A stretch of DNA of 34,553 bases from UMGS1279 sp045630265 (lineage in GTDB: Bacteria > Bacillota > Clostridia > Oscillospirales > Acutalibacteraceae). Of the stretch, positions 16,514 through 24,207 are shown piece by piece (position 1 is the first letter of the stretch; each line of letters opens with the position of its first letter). The DNA lies in the NCBI GenBank assembly GCA_045630265.1, contig JAZQSV010000038.1, positions 1 to 34,553 of the forward strand. Direction: 5' to 3'. The notes beneath the pieces were generated by a model. That model ran no database searches. It was not told the DNA's origin and saw nothing but the letters and a program-made list of their open reading frames with translations. The translations under genes were made by a program, and so were the position numbers.

Positions 16514-16529
16514 CCGGGAGGTTTTAAGG

Positions 16530-17123
16530 TTGAACGAAAACGCAATTAAAGCCGCCAAAGAGGCATACGAAATCGAAAGCGAGTGCATTCGCCTTTTGGC
16601 AGAGCATTTTGATGAAGATGCTTATTTAAAAGCGGTAGAACTTCTTATAAACGCTCCACGCATTGGTACCGCAGGATGCGGACACAGTGGTATTATTTGC
16701 CAGCACTTTGCGCACCTTATGTGCTGCGTAGAGCAACCCGCAAGGTTTATATCCCCTGCCGAAGCCATTCACGGCGCTATGGGTTATTTACAAGAAGGCG
16801 ACGTTATGGTTTTAGCTTCGCGTGGCGGAAAAACACACGAGCTTTTACCTATAATAGATATCTGTAAGAAAAAGGGAGTTAAAATCATCTCAGTTACCGA
16901 GAATATGGAGTCTCCCCTCGCCAAAGAGGCGGACGTTGTACTCAAGCAGTTTGTAAACCGCGAAACCGATAAATATAACTCGCAAGGTACAACCTCTTCC
17001 ACCGCTCTTGCAGTTATCTTCCACGTGCTTCAAACTATGATTATTGAGCAAACCGGCTACGTTAACGAACAGTTTGCCGTAATCCATCCGGGCGGAGCCG
17101 TTGGCGAAAGGTTAAACAAATAA
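16530..17123 (+). CDS. SIS-domain sugar-phosphate isomerase, KpsF/GutQ type without CBS domains
   Basis: The 197-residue protein consists of one SIS domain: GTAGCGHSGIICQHFAHLM, ISPAEAIHGAMGYLQEGDV, LASRGGKTHELLPI, and a C-terminal IHPGGAVGERL like the HPGGALGRRL of KpsF/GutQ arabinose-5-phosphate isomerases. The C-terminal CBS pair of KpsF is missing. It probably interconverts an aldose- and a ketose-phosphate. I place the start at TTG 16530, 8 bases after GGGAGG (16516-16521) and 16 bases after the TIM-like stop; the in-frame ATGs further upstream lie inside the previous gene. Co-transcription with the TIM-like gene is near certain. Confidence 0.87.
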   Translation: MNENAIKAAKEAYEIESECIRLLAEHFDEDAYLKAVELLINAPRIGTAGCGHSGIICQHFAHLMCCVEQPARFISPAEAIHGAMGYLQEGDVMVLASRGGKTHELLPIIDICKKKGVKIISVTENMESPLAKEADVVLKQFVNRETDKYNSQGTTSSTALAVIFHVLQTMIIEQTGYVNEQFAVIHPGGAVGERLNK

Positions 17124-17183
17124 CCTTTATCAATTTTTGTCTTTATTTTAATTTAAAATAAATAAATTTAGGAGGAACTAAAA

Positions 17184-17804
17184 ATGGAATTTAAAGTTGT
17201 TCAAAAGGAATTAGAGCTTCAGTCAAGAGGCTGGAGACCCACTTTCCACGACGTATCTAAAGAGGTTATTGAGATCGTTGAGGCATCGGGCATTAAAAAC
17301 GGTACCGTTACCATTGCTTCTCACCACACAACCTGCTCTGTTATGGTTCAGGAATGCTCTCACGACCTTGATAAGTACGATATGGAGTATTTACAACACG
17401 ATATTTTGAATATTATGAGAAAGCTCGTTCCCGATTATTCTGAGGAAAACGAATATATGCATCCCGGCCCGATTCATACTCAGTTTGGCCGTTTTGTTAA
17501 CGAGCCCGGCGACGTTACCAGTCTTAACACCGACGGTCACCTTCGCAGCGTATTCTTCGGCAGAAGCGAATCTATGACCATTAAGGATGGCGTTTTGGAC
17601 GGTGGCGAATTTGCTCACGTTTACTTTGTAGACTGGGATCAGGTTCGTGCAAGAAGAAGGCAGCTTAACATTACCGTTATGGGCACTACTGAGGACGTTG
17701 AGGATAGAAAGTTCAACGGCGGCGAGGTAATCAATACTCTTCGTAAATATACTGAAGAAGAAAGAGCCGACGACGTTCATTATACTCTCCAGCTTAAAAG
17801 ATAA
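17184..17804 (+). CDS. YjbQ/UPF0047 family protein, long form
   Basis: The 206-residue protein shows the YjbQ signatures: ASHHTTCSVMVQE (45-57), NTDGHLRSVFFGRSESMTI (115-133), and FVDWDQVRARRRQLNITVMG (148-167). Usual members are about 130-140 residues; this one has extra sequence between the first two motifs (about 60-110) and at the C-terminus (about 170-206). The family is annotated as secondary thiamine-phosphate synthase from a weak complementing activity in E. coli, so its true reaction is unsettled. It lies 60 bases after the SIS gene, with AGGAGG before the ATG, and just before the deoR gene. No thiamine gene is near, so a role in the sugar pathway is more likely. Confidence 0.87.
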   Translation: MEFKVVQKELELQSRGWRPTFHDVSKEVIEIVEASGIKNGTVTIASHHTTCSVMVQECSHDLDKYDMEYLQHDILNIMRKLVPDYSEENEYMHPGPIHTQFGRFVNEPGDVTSLNTDGHLRSVFFGRSESMTIKDGVLDGGEFAHVYFVDWDQVRARRRQLNITVMGTTEDVEDRKFNGGEVINTLRKYTEEERADDVHYTLQLKR

Positions 17805-17809
17805 TTTTA

Positions 17810-17838
17810 TTTACAAATTACTAATTTGATGTTATAAT
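17810..17838 (+). promoter_or_regulatory. sigma-A-like promoter of the deoR-kinase unit
   Basis: TTTACA (17810-17815), 17-base spacer, TATAAT (17833-17838). A palindrome (17814-17828) covers the end of the -35 and most of the spacer, a typical position for autorepression. Confidence 0.75.
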
Positions 17839-17860
17839 AAAATATAACAATGTAATTTGT
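17814..17860. promoter_or_regulatory. candidate operator with three CAAATTA/TAATTTG half-sites
   Basis: CAAATTA-C-TAATTTG (17814-17828) is a perfect odd palindrome. A third half-site, GTAATTTGT (17852-17860), is the exact reverse complement of ACAAATTAC (17813-17821), so looped or paired binding either side of the -10 is possible. The similar palindrome at 15721-15737 suggests a shared regulator. Confidence 0.45.
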
Positions 17861-17889
17861 TTAATAAATTTGTGTGAGGGTTTTGTTTT

Positions 17890-18660
17890 ATGAACATTAA
17901 CGAAAGAAAAGAAAAAATCCTTGAAATTTTACACGAAAAGGGCGAAGTTAAGGTTGTTGACCTTAGCACACTTTTTAACACTTCAAATATAACCATAAGG
18001 TCTGACCTTGCAGATCTAGAGGATAAGGGTCTTTTATTTCGTGTCCACGGCGGTGCCGTTAACTCCTATAAATCCTACTGTGATATGGACCTAAAACAGC
18101 GCCTTGCCACCAATCAAAAGGCAAAGCAGCTTATTGCAAAGCGTGCAGCAAGCACCCTCAAGGAACACGATACCGTTATGTTCAATTCGGGAACTACTAC
18201 CCTTTCGGTTTTTAGGGCTATTTCCCCAAACCTTCATCTCAACATAGTTACTAACTCAATTGCCATTGCGCTTGAAGCAAGTGGCAATCCCAACTATAAC
18301 GTAGTGCTTTTAGGCGGTCTTATCAATGCAAAATACCAATTTGTCTATGGTGATGACGCTATAAATCAGCTTAAGAATTATCATGCCAACAGACTTTTCT
18401 TGTCGGTTGACGGCATTTCGGCAAACGGCGGTCTTACAACCTATTATGACCGCGAAGCCGAAATTGCACGTCTTATGCTTAAACAGTCCGGTTCAAAAAT
18501 CATTGTGGCCGATTCCTCCAAAATCGACCGTATCGCATTTGTTAACATTGTAAACGATGCCACCGACTGTACACTTATTACCGACCAGTTTAATCTTGAT
18601 TCGGGCAAACTTACATCACTTAAAAAACGGCTTAAGAAAATTGTTGTTGTAAAAGAATAG
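17890..18660 (+). CDS. DeoR-family transcriptional regulator of the sugar locus
   Basis: The 256-residue protein has an N-terminal DeoR-type winged helix-turn-helix (about 5-60: RKEKILEILHEKGEVKVVDL, TIRSDLADLEDKGLLFRVHGGA) and a C-terminal sugar-phosphate-sensing domain with FNSGTTTLSVFRAI, IVTNSIAIA, VLLGGLINAK and IVADSSKI. DeoR regulators usually repress until a phosphorylated pathway intermediate binds. It starts 85 bases after the YjbQ-like gene with its own promoter and is followed 30 bases later by the kinase. The RBS is GTGAGGG, about 10 bases before the ATG. It is the obvious candidate to bind the palindromes at 15721 and 17814. Confidence 0.92.
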   Translation: MNINERKEKILEILHEKGEVKVVDLSTLFNTSNITIRSDLADLEDKGLLFRVHGGAVNSYKSYCDMDLKQRLATNQKAKQLIAKRAASTLKEHDTVMFNSGTTTLSVFRAISPNLHLNIVTNSIAIALEASGNPNYNVVLLGGLINAKYQFVYGDDAINQLKNYHANRLFLSVDGISANGGLTTYYDREAEIARLMLKQSGSKIIVADSSKIDRIAFVNIVNDATDCTLITDQFNLDSGKLTSLKKRLKKIVVVKE

Positions 18661-18690
18661 ACTGTCTGTCGCCGCGAAAGGAATGTTACA

Positions 18691-20091
18691 ATGAAATATT
18701 TGTTAGGTGTTGATATTGGCACAACCTCCCTTAAAGCGGCGGTTTTCGATGAAAATGCAGTATGCCTTAAATCGGTTGTGCGCGACTACACCTTAACCGT
18801 TAAGGACGACTACGTTGAATTCCCCGCCGAGGGGTATTTTGAAATGTTTTTAAGCGCCTACGAGGAACTTAAAAATGAGTTTGAAATTTATGCACTTAGT
18901 ATTGATACACAGTGTGAGACCATAATCGTTGCCGATGAGGACGGCACACCCCTCAAAAACGCCATTGTTTGGCTTGATAACCGCGCAGTGGCAGAGGCCG
19001 AACAAATAAGAAAGCATTTTGGCGAGCAAAAGGTTTATGAAGTAACGGGTCAACCCGAAATTACCGCAACCTGGCCTGCCGCAAAGCTTCTTTGGCTTAA
19101 AAATAATGAGCCCGAGCTTTTCGCACAAATTAAAAAGGTATTTTTGCTTGAAGATTATCTACTATTTAAGCTGACAGGTAAATTTATTACCGAGAAAACA
19201 TTACAGTCCTCTACCATTTATTACGACATTAAAAATGATATTTGGTGGGATGAAATGCTTTCTTTTATTGGTGTAGATAAAAGTATTTTCCCCGAAATTT
19301 TACCCAGTGGCAAGGTTGTGGGCGAATATAATGGCGCTTTTGTAGTAACCGGCGCTATTGACCAAATTGCGGGTGCTATTGGCGCAGGTATTGTTAAAAA
19401 GGGAATTGTTAGTGAAATGACCGGCACTACTATGGTAATTTTTGTGCCGAGCGATACTATTCCCGCCTACTCACCCGACAGTAAAATTCCCTGCCACGTA
19501 AACTTCGATGGTAAATATTGCCTTCTTTCTTGGACACCCACCGCAGGGATTGCACTCAAATGGTTTAAAAATAATTTCTGTGAAAGCTTTAGCTTTAAAG
19601 AGCTTGACGAAATTGCCGAAAAGGTAGAAGCGGGTTCTAACGGACTAACCTTTCTCCCCTACCTTTGTGGCTCCACAATGCCCAAATATAACCCAAATGC
19701 AAAGGGAGTATTTTATGGACTTACTATGGAGCATACAAGGGGTCATGCGGTACGAAGTATTTTAGAATCGGTTGCCGCAATGCTAAAGCAAAACCTTGAT
19801 TATTTAGGTCTTGAATGTAGCGAAATTCGCACAATGGGCGGCGGTGCCGCAAGTAGACTTTGGTGCCAGATAAAGGCGGATATGACCGGTAAAAGGGTTG
19901 TTACCCTTGAAAACGAGGAGAATGCTTGTCTTGGTTCGGCAATACTAGCGGGTGTTGCAACCGGCGTTTTCGAAAGCGTTGAAAAGGCCTGCGGGCTTGC
20001 AGTTAAAACCAAACGTACCTTCGAGCCATCAGGCACCGACTACACCGATTGCTACAAACAGTTTGTAGAGCTTGACAAAAAACTCTTTTAA
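18691..20091 (+). CDS. FGGY-family carbohydrate kinase, XylB-like
   Basis: The 466-residue kinase has the FGGY two-domain layout: LGVDIGTTSLKAAVFD (5-20) for the phosphate-1 motif, AIVWLDNRA (91-99), the catalytic Asp D224 in VTGAIDQIAGAIGAG, GLTFLPYLCGSTMPKYNP, GHAVRSILESVA and IRTMGGGAASRLWCQIKAD for the adenosine site. It is shorter than most xylulokinases (about 490-500). FGGY kinases phosphorylate open-chain or cyclic sugars and polyols. Here it should start the pathway of the locus, which implies uptake of an unphosphorylated substrate rather than by PTS. RBS GAAAGGA about 8 bases before the ATG. The substrate cannot be read from the sequence. Confidence 0.9.
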   Translation: MKYLLGVDIGTTSLKAAVFDENAVCLKSVVRDYTLTVKDDYVEFPAEGYFEMFLSAYEELKNEFEIYALSIDTQCETIIVADEDGTPLKNAIVWLDNRAVAEAEQIRKHFGEQKVYEVTGQPEITATWPAAKLLWLKNNEPELFAQIKKVFLLEDYLLFKLTGKFITEKTLQSSTIYYDIKNDIWWDEMLSFIGVDKSIFPEILPSGKVVGEYNGAFVVTGAIDQIAGAIGAGIVKKGIVSEMTGTTMVIFVPSDTIPAYSPDSKIPCHVNFDGKYCLLSWTPTAGIALKWFKNNFCESFSFKELDEIAEKVEAGSNGLTFLPYLCGSTMPKYNPNAKGVFYGLTMEHTRGHAVRSILESVAAMLKQNLDYLGLECSEIRTMGGGAASRLWCQIKADMTGKRVVTLENEENACLGSAILAGVATGVFESVEKACGLAVKTKRTFEPSGTDYTDCYKQFVELDKKLF

Positions 20092-20098
20092 GTAAATT

Positions 20099-20130
20099 AA
20101 TAGCGGAGATGGACCTCCATCTCCGCTATT
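20099..20130. terminator. bidirectional intrinsic terminator
   Basis: A 14-bp stem (AATAGCGGAGATGG at 20099-20112 with 20117-20130) has a 4-base loop, then T-rich sequence on the plus strand. It lies between the kinase and the convergent creatininase-family gene. Confidence 0.85.
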
Positions 20131-20139
20131 TTTATATTA

Positions 20140-20985
20140 TCATTTTTGTTTTTCGAGCCACTCGGTAAGATATTCGTTCGATACTGTTTCTTCCTTTAAA
20201 AAGCGTAGCACCTCGCAAAGCTTGTTAGTAGAATATTCTACCATAGCTTTAGCAATTCGTTCGTTCATACCCTCATGCATATCCCCCTCAAAGGAATTGG
20301 GGTAATTTGCCATCCAAGCAAATGGGGTATTAATCTTTTTATTCAAAAACTCATCGAAGCGGTGGGTAGACTCATTGCTTTCAGCATCTGCTCTGTCAAG
20401 GCGTACCGTTTCGGGCCTTACCCCGTAAACCCAACCCGTTTCTATAAAATCGGCGTGGCCGAAACGCTTTTTATCTACTATGTAATCCTGCAAAACCTTG
20501 CGGTCATCGGCAGTTAAAAAGCCGTAACCCTCATTTAATATTTTTTTAGGTGTAGCAAAATCTGAGCCCAAGGCGTAGCTATAAACCATATAGTCATTTT
20601 TCTCATACAAAACACTTCTTAAAAAGTAGGAAAGCATTGCAGTATTTCCGCCATGCCCATCGTAAAGAAGTATCTTTTTAAAACCATTTCTGGCAATTTC
20701 TTTGCAGGTTTCCTTTAATATCTGAAGTCGAAGCTCTGGGGAAAATATAACAGTTCCCTTAAACTCCCCTGCTCCCGTTTTCTCGCCAAAATACATAGTG
20801 GGAAAAACCACTGCACTTTCCCGCTCGGCCGCTTTTTTCGCTATTTCCGTAACGTGAATAACGTCAGTGCCAACCGGCAAATGTTGGCCGTGTTTTTCAA
20901 GGCAACCAACAGGAACTATGCAAACGCCATTCGATTTTTCTATAGCGTCCTCAAATTCTTCTTCCCTTAAATTTTCCCAAAGCAT
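20140..20985 (-). CDS. creatininase-family metal-dependent amidohydrolase
   Basis: The 281-residue protein has the creatininase fold motifs: PVGCLEKHGQHLPVGTD (25-41; E30, H32 and D41 as metal ligands) and LLYDGHGGN (107-114), plus GDMHEGMNERIAKAM near the C-terminus where the last metal ligand lies. Family members open lactams or cleave amides in quite different pathways (creatinine, mycofactocin peptide, formamidopyrimidines), so the reaction here is unknown. It is the last gene of the birA-nadE-ECF run, 18 bases after the S component, and convergent with the sugar kinase. RBS CAGGTGA about 7 bases before the ATG. Confidence 0.87.
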   Translation of the reverse strand: MLWENLREEEFEDAIEKSNGVCIVPVGCLEKHGQHLPVGTDVIHVTEIAKKAAERESAVVFPTMYFGEKTGAGEFKGTVIFSPELRLQILKETCKEIARNGFKKILLYDGHGGNTAMLSYFLRSVLYEKNDYMVYSYALGSDFATPKKILNEGYGFLTADDRKVLQDYIVDKKRFGHADFIETGWVYGVRPETVRLDRADAESNESTHRFDEFLNKKINTPFAWMANYPNSFEGDMHEGMNERIAKAMVEYSTNKLCEVLRFLKEETVSNEYLTEWLEKQK

Positions 20986-21003
20986 ATTTTTTTCACCTGC
21001 GTT

Positions 21004-21504
21004 TTATTTTAATTTGAATATTTTATAAACCAAAGGCAGTGAAATAGCAGAAACTACTATGCCCGACAGGCCTTGAATTAAATTAAATGGTACATTTAAA
21101 AACGCAGCTTTGCCATAAATAATAAGTTCAAAGCCAAGATACCCGCCGACCATTATTAAGGCAGCTATAACTCCGCACAAAATGCATCTTACAAAATTAT
21201 TTCGTGGTTTACTAGTGTTTTTATACCAAATAATTCCTGTAATAAGTGCCATAATACCCTTAATCACAAACGTAATTGGCATATAAAGGGCATAACCGCT
21301 AACCAAATCGGCAAGTGCAGAGCCCAAAGCGGAAGCAATAGAACCAAGTGGGCCTAAAACAATACCCGAAAGAATAACAAAAGCATCGCCCATATGTATG
21401 TAACCGCCTACCGCGGGGGTGGGGATTTTAACAAGAAAGGTTGCTACACAAATAAGTGCGGTAAAAAGCGCAGTTATGGTTAGTTTTTTTGTATTACTTT
21501 TCAT
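21004..21504 (-). CDS. ECF transporter substrate-binding (S) component
   Basis: The 166-residue protein has five to six membrane helices and the S-component pattern: TALFTALICVATFLVKIPTP near the N-terminus with the Ala-rich first helix, then GGYIHMGDAFVILSGIVLGP, then GSALADLVSGYALYMPITFVIKG. It would bind a vitamin-like substrate and work with a shared EcfA/EcfA'/EcfT module, which is not in this window. Its start overlaps the nadE stop by 11 bases, so it is translated from the same mRNA. Neighbours NadE and BirA hint at a cofactor precursor such as niacin or biotin, but it lacks an obvious BioY signature; the substrate is open. Confidence 0.87.
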   Translation of the reverse strand: MKSNTKKLTITALFTALICVATFLVKIPTPAVGGYIHMGDAFVILSGIVLGPLGSIASALGSALADLVSGYALYMPITFVIKGIMALITGIIWYKNTSKPRNNFVRCILCGVIAALIMVGGYLGFELIIYGKAAFLNVPFNLIQGLSGIVVSAISLPLVYKIFKLK

Positions 21505-22264
21505 TTTGCATCACCTCTTCAAAATACTTAAACGTAGGCATAAACTCTAGCTTAAAAAGGTTAAGTTTATGCAATCGGTCTATCCTTTCCTTCTTATCCT
21601 TTTCGGGCTCTATTCCAAGGCGAATATAATCATCAAGCTCCTTGTATGTGAAGCCCAGATTGTCCTCATCACTTTTTCCACAAAGGCCATCAATGGGTGT
21701 TTTTTCTATGAATTTTTCGGGCAGTCCCAAAAATCTACCGATTTCCTTTACCTCCTGAACAGTAAAGTGAGAAAGAGGACTTACATCGCCCGCTGCATCG
21801 CCATACCTTGTGGAGTATCCCACCCAATCTTCTGATAGATTGCAAGTATTTATCACTCTGCCGTTTTGGGACTGCGCAACGGCGTAAAGACAGGTCATTC
21901 TAATCCTTGCGGGGATATTAAACCTTGTTTGTGGTAAAATTTCAAAGCTATTGCCCATTGCTGTATAAACGCCGTCAACAGCGTCCTTAATATTTAGGGT
22001 ATAATTTTTAATTCCCAAAAACTTACAAAGCTCTACCGAATAGTCAATATCAAACTGCTCACCCTGCGGCATTAAAACACCAATAACACGCTCTTTCCCA
22101 AGCGCATGCACACAAAGTGCCGCCGCAACAGAGCTGTCCTTACCGCCCGAAATGCCTATAACCGCATTACAGCCCTTGCCGTTTTCCTCAAACCAATCTA
22201 TAAGCCATTTTGAGCATTTTTCTATGGCATCGGCCACATTAAACTCATAACCAAGATTATACAT
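21494..22264 (-). CDS. nadE: NAD+ synthase, ammonia-dependent type
   Basis: The 256-residue protein is the single-domain NadE type: PP-loop GISGGKDSSVAAALC (37-51), INTCNLSEDWVGYSTRYGDAAGD, and the C-terminal GLCGKSDEDNLGFTYKELD. It adenylates and amidates nicotinic acid adenine dinucleotide to NAD+. No glutaminase domain is present, so it should use free ammonia. I chose the ATG at 22264, 8 bases after AAAGGAG; the TTG at 22285 lies upstream of that RBS. It lies 30 bases after birA. Confidence 0.93.
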   Translation of the reverse strand: MYNLGYEFNVADAIEKCSKWLIDWFEENGKGCNAVIGISGGKDSSVAAALCVHALGKERVIGVLMPQGEQFDIDYSVELCKFLGIKNYTLNIKDAVDGVYTAMGNSFEILPQTRFNIPARIRMTCLYAVAQSQNGRVINTCNLSEDWVGYSTRYGDAAGDVSPLSHFTVQEVKEIGRFLGLPEKFIEKTPIDGLCGKSDEDNLGFTYKELDDYIRLGIEPEKDKKERIDRLHKLNLFKLEFMPTFKYFEEVMQNEK

Positions 22265-22294
22265 TTTGTTTACTCCTTTATACAAAAAGTTGTA

Positions 22295-23083
22295 CTACTC
22301 TGTAAAACTTCCGCTTCCTATAGTAACCTCTCCGGTTGAAAGAACCTCTCTTTCACCATCTTCCTTTTCGACAACCAAACCGCAACTTTCGGTTAAGTCA
22401 ACTACCCTTGCTTTTATATTTTCTCCCGATTTAATAAAGGTAATTTCCCTTCCCATTAAAATTTGTTTTGCTTTATATTCTTTCACAAATTCTAAACTTA
22501 AAATATTCGAATAAATATCAAAGAAATCATCCAAAATTTCTTTTACCATCTGCTCTCTAAAATCGGTAATGCCATTTTCAAAAATACCGCCCGCAATATC
22601 CTTAATTTCGGTCGGAAACCCATCTTCGGGGGTAAAAAGGTTAATACCAATTCCTAAAACTGTAAAGTCTACGGCCCCGCTTTTCGAAAATACGCTTTCG
22701 GTTAAAATGCCGCAAACCTTTTTGCCGTCTACAAATACGTCGTTCACCCATTTAATAAAGGGCTTTTTATTACTAAGCTTCTCGACCACACGGCAAACTG
22801 CTACCGCGGCGGCGGGGGTTATTAGCATTAGGTTTTTAGGTGGAAAATCGGGGCGTAAAATAATGCTAAAATAAATTCCGCTTTCCTTGGGAGAGTAAAA
22901 ACTTCTCTCCCCCCTGCCTCTACCCTTGGTTTGGCTAAGCGCTACAACGATAGTGCCTTCCCTATCCCCCAAAACAGCAAGCTCCTTTGCAGTTTTGTTA
23001 GTTGATTCTAAAGAGTCATAGACTAAAATATTAAAATTTTTGTATGAGATTTTTCCGAAACTGCAAGCATCAGTTTTTTTCAT
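22295..23083 (-). CDS. birA: biotin-[acetyl-CoA-carboxylase] ligase without DNA-binding domain
   Basis: The 262-residue protein has the biotin protein ligase core: SLESTNKTAKELA (25-37), the biotinyl-AMP loop SQTKGRGRGERSF, KWVNDVFVDGKKVCGILTE and a C-terminal SH3-like domain. The N-terminal helix-turn-helix of bifunctional BirA is absent, so it should only attach biotin to carboxylases and not repress transcription. RBS GGAG about 7 bases before the ATG. It is the first gene of the run with nadE, the S component and the creatininase-family gene, under a clear promoter. Confidence 0.93.
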   Translation of the reverse strand: MKKTDACSFGKISYKNFNILVYDSLESTNKTAKELAVLGDREGTIVVALSQTKGRGRGERSFYSPKESGIYFSIILRPDFPPKNLMLITPAAAVAVCRVVEKLSNKKPFIKWVNDVFVDGKKVCGILTESVFSKSGAVDFTVLGIGINLFTPEDGFPTEIKDIAGGIFENGITDFREQMVKEILDDFFDIYSNILSLEFVKEYKAKQILMGREITFIKSGENIKARVVDLTESCGLVVEKEDGEREVLSTGEVTIGSGSFTE

Positions 23084-23111
23084 ATAAACTCCATCCTAAA
23101 TTTATGAAGAT

Positions 23112-23140
23112 ATTATAATACAAATTGCCTTATTATTCAA
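23112..23140 (-). promoter_or_regulatory. sigma-A-like promoter of the birA operon
   Basis: On the minus strand: TTGAAT (23140-23135), 17-base spacer, TATAAT (23117-23112). It lies 29 bases before the birA ATG. Confidence 0.75.
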
Positions 23141-23182
23141 GACCTTTGGTTTATTTTTCTAGCGCTTTAAATAGGCTTTTAG

Positions 23183-23211
23183 TTGACAAGTATTTAAAAT
23201 AGAGTTATAAT
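23183..23211 (+). promoter_or_regulatory. consensus sigma-A promoter of cysK-metA
   Basis: TTGACA (23183-23188), 17-base spacer, TATAAT (23206-23211). The expected transcription start (about 23218) coincides with an upstream in-frame ATG at 23219, which argues for the second ATG at 23252. No SAM or T-box leader fits in the short 5' region. Confidence 0.85.
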
Positions 23212-23251
23212 AAATTAAATGTTTTTATTACTTTTAAAAGTTGGTGACGCT

Positions 23252-24184
23252 ATGCCGAAGATTTACAAAAACGTATCCGAGCTTGTTGGCCGCACTCCCC
23301 TTTTAGAGCTTGGTAATTTGGGTAAGCTTTATAACGTAAATGCCCACATTTTTGCAAAGCTTGAAGGTTTTAACCCCGCCGGATCTGCCAAGGATAGGGT
23401 GGCAAAAGCAATGCTCGATGAAGCCGAAAGGCAGGGCAAAATAAATAGCGACACCGTTATTATTGAGCCCACCTCAGGCAATACCGGAATAGGTCTTGCA
23501 AGCATAGGTGTGGCAAGAGGACTAAAAGTTATAATCGTTATGCCAGACACTATGTCGGCCGAGCGCATGGCCCTTATGAAAGCGTATGGTGCTAAGCTTT
23601 ACCTTAGCGATGGCAAAAAAGGTATGGCCGGCGCCATAGAGCTTGCAAACGAGCTTGCGAAAAAATATCCAAATAGTTTTATACCATCACAATTTGAAAA
23701 CCCCACCAACCCAAAGGCGCATTTTGAAACTACCGGTCCCGAAATTTGGGAGGATACCGAAGGCGCAGTTGATATTTTTGTGGCAGGTGTTGGTACGGGC
23801 GGCACCATAACAGGTGTTGGAGAATTTTTGAAATATAAAAATAAAGATATAAAAATAATAGCAGTTGAACCGGATGACTCCCCTATTTTATCCGGCGGCA
23901 AACCGGGACCACACAAATTACAGGGTATTGGTGCCGGCTTCGTGCCTAAAATTTTAAATACAGAAATTTATGATGAGGTTTTAACCATAACCGATAGTGA
24001 TGCCTACGAGCTGGCCAAAAACTGCGCCAAATGCGAAGGCATTTTGGTTGGAATTTCTTCGGGCGCAGCACTAAGCGCCGCAATTTCACTTGCAAAAAGG
24101 CCTGAAAACAAGGATAAAAATATAGTAGTTCTTTTGCCCGATACAGGCGAAAGATACCTTTCTACTGAATTGTTTAACAACTAA
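23252..24184 (+). CDS. cysK: cysteine synthase (O-acetylserine sulfhydrylase)
   Basis: The 310-residue PLP enzyme shows VGRTPLLEL, the PLP lysine K47 in NPAGSAKDRVA, EPTSGNTGIGLA, VAGVGTGGTITGVGEF for the phosphate cup, and ILVGISSGAALSAA. It makes cysteine from O-acetylserine and sulfide. The length is standard. I take the ATG at 23252 (GGTGA about 4 bases upstream) instead of 23219, which has no RBS and sits at the likely transcription start. metA follows 23 bases later, so the pair links sulfur capture to methionine precursor supply. Confidence 0.95.
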   Translation: MPKIYKNVSELVGRTPLLELGNLGKLYNVNAHIFAKLEGFNPAGSAKDRVAKAMLDEAERQGKINSDTVIIEPTSGNTGIGLASIGVARGLKVIIVMPDTMSAERMALMKAYGAKLYLSDGKKGMAGAIELANELAKKYPNSFIPSQFENPTNPKAHFETTGPEIWEDTEGAVDIFVAGVGTGGTITGVGEFLKYKNKDIKIIAVEPDDSPILSGGKPGPHKLQGIGAGFVPKILNTEIYDEVLTITDSDAYELAKNCAKCEGILVGISSGAALSAAISLAKRPENKDKNIVVLLPDTGERYLSTELFNN

Positions 24185-24207
24185 TAAAGTCAGAAAAGAG
24201 AGATAAT

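Noticed and set aside
16452..16529. Start of the SIS protein inside the TIM-like gene
   Set aside because: A 62-base overlap without RBS is unlikely; TTG 16530 has GGGAGG at 8 bases and starts where the family does.
17831..17848. Second inverted repeat GTTATA/TATAAC around the deoR -10
   Set aside because: It is six A/T-rich bases overlapping the TATAAT box itself; not distinguishable from promoter sequence.
23219..23251. Eleven-residue N-terminal extension of CysK from ATG 23219
   Set aside because: This ATG lies at the predicted transcription start with no RBS, and the extension (Leu-rich) is not part of the CysK family.
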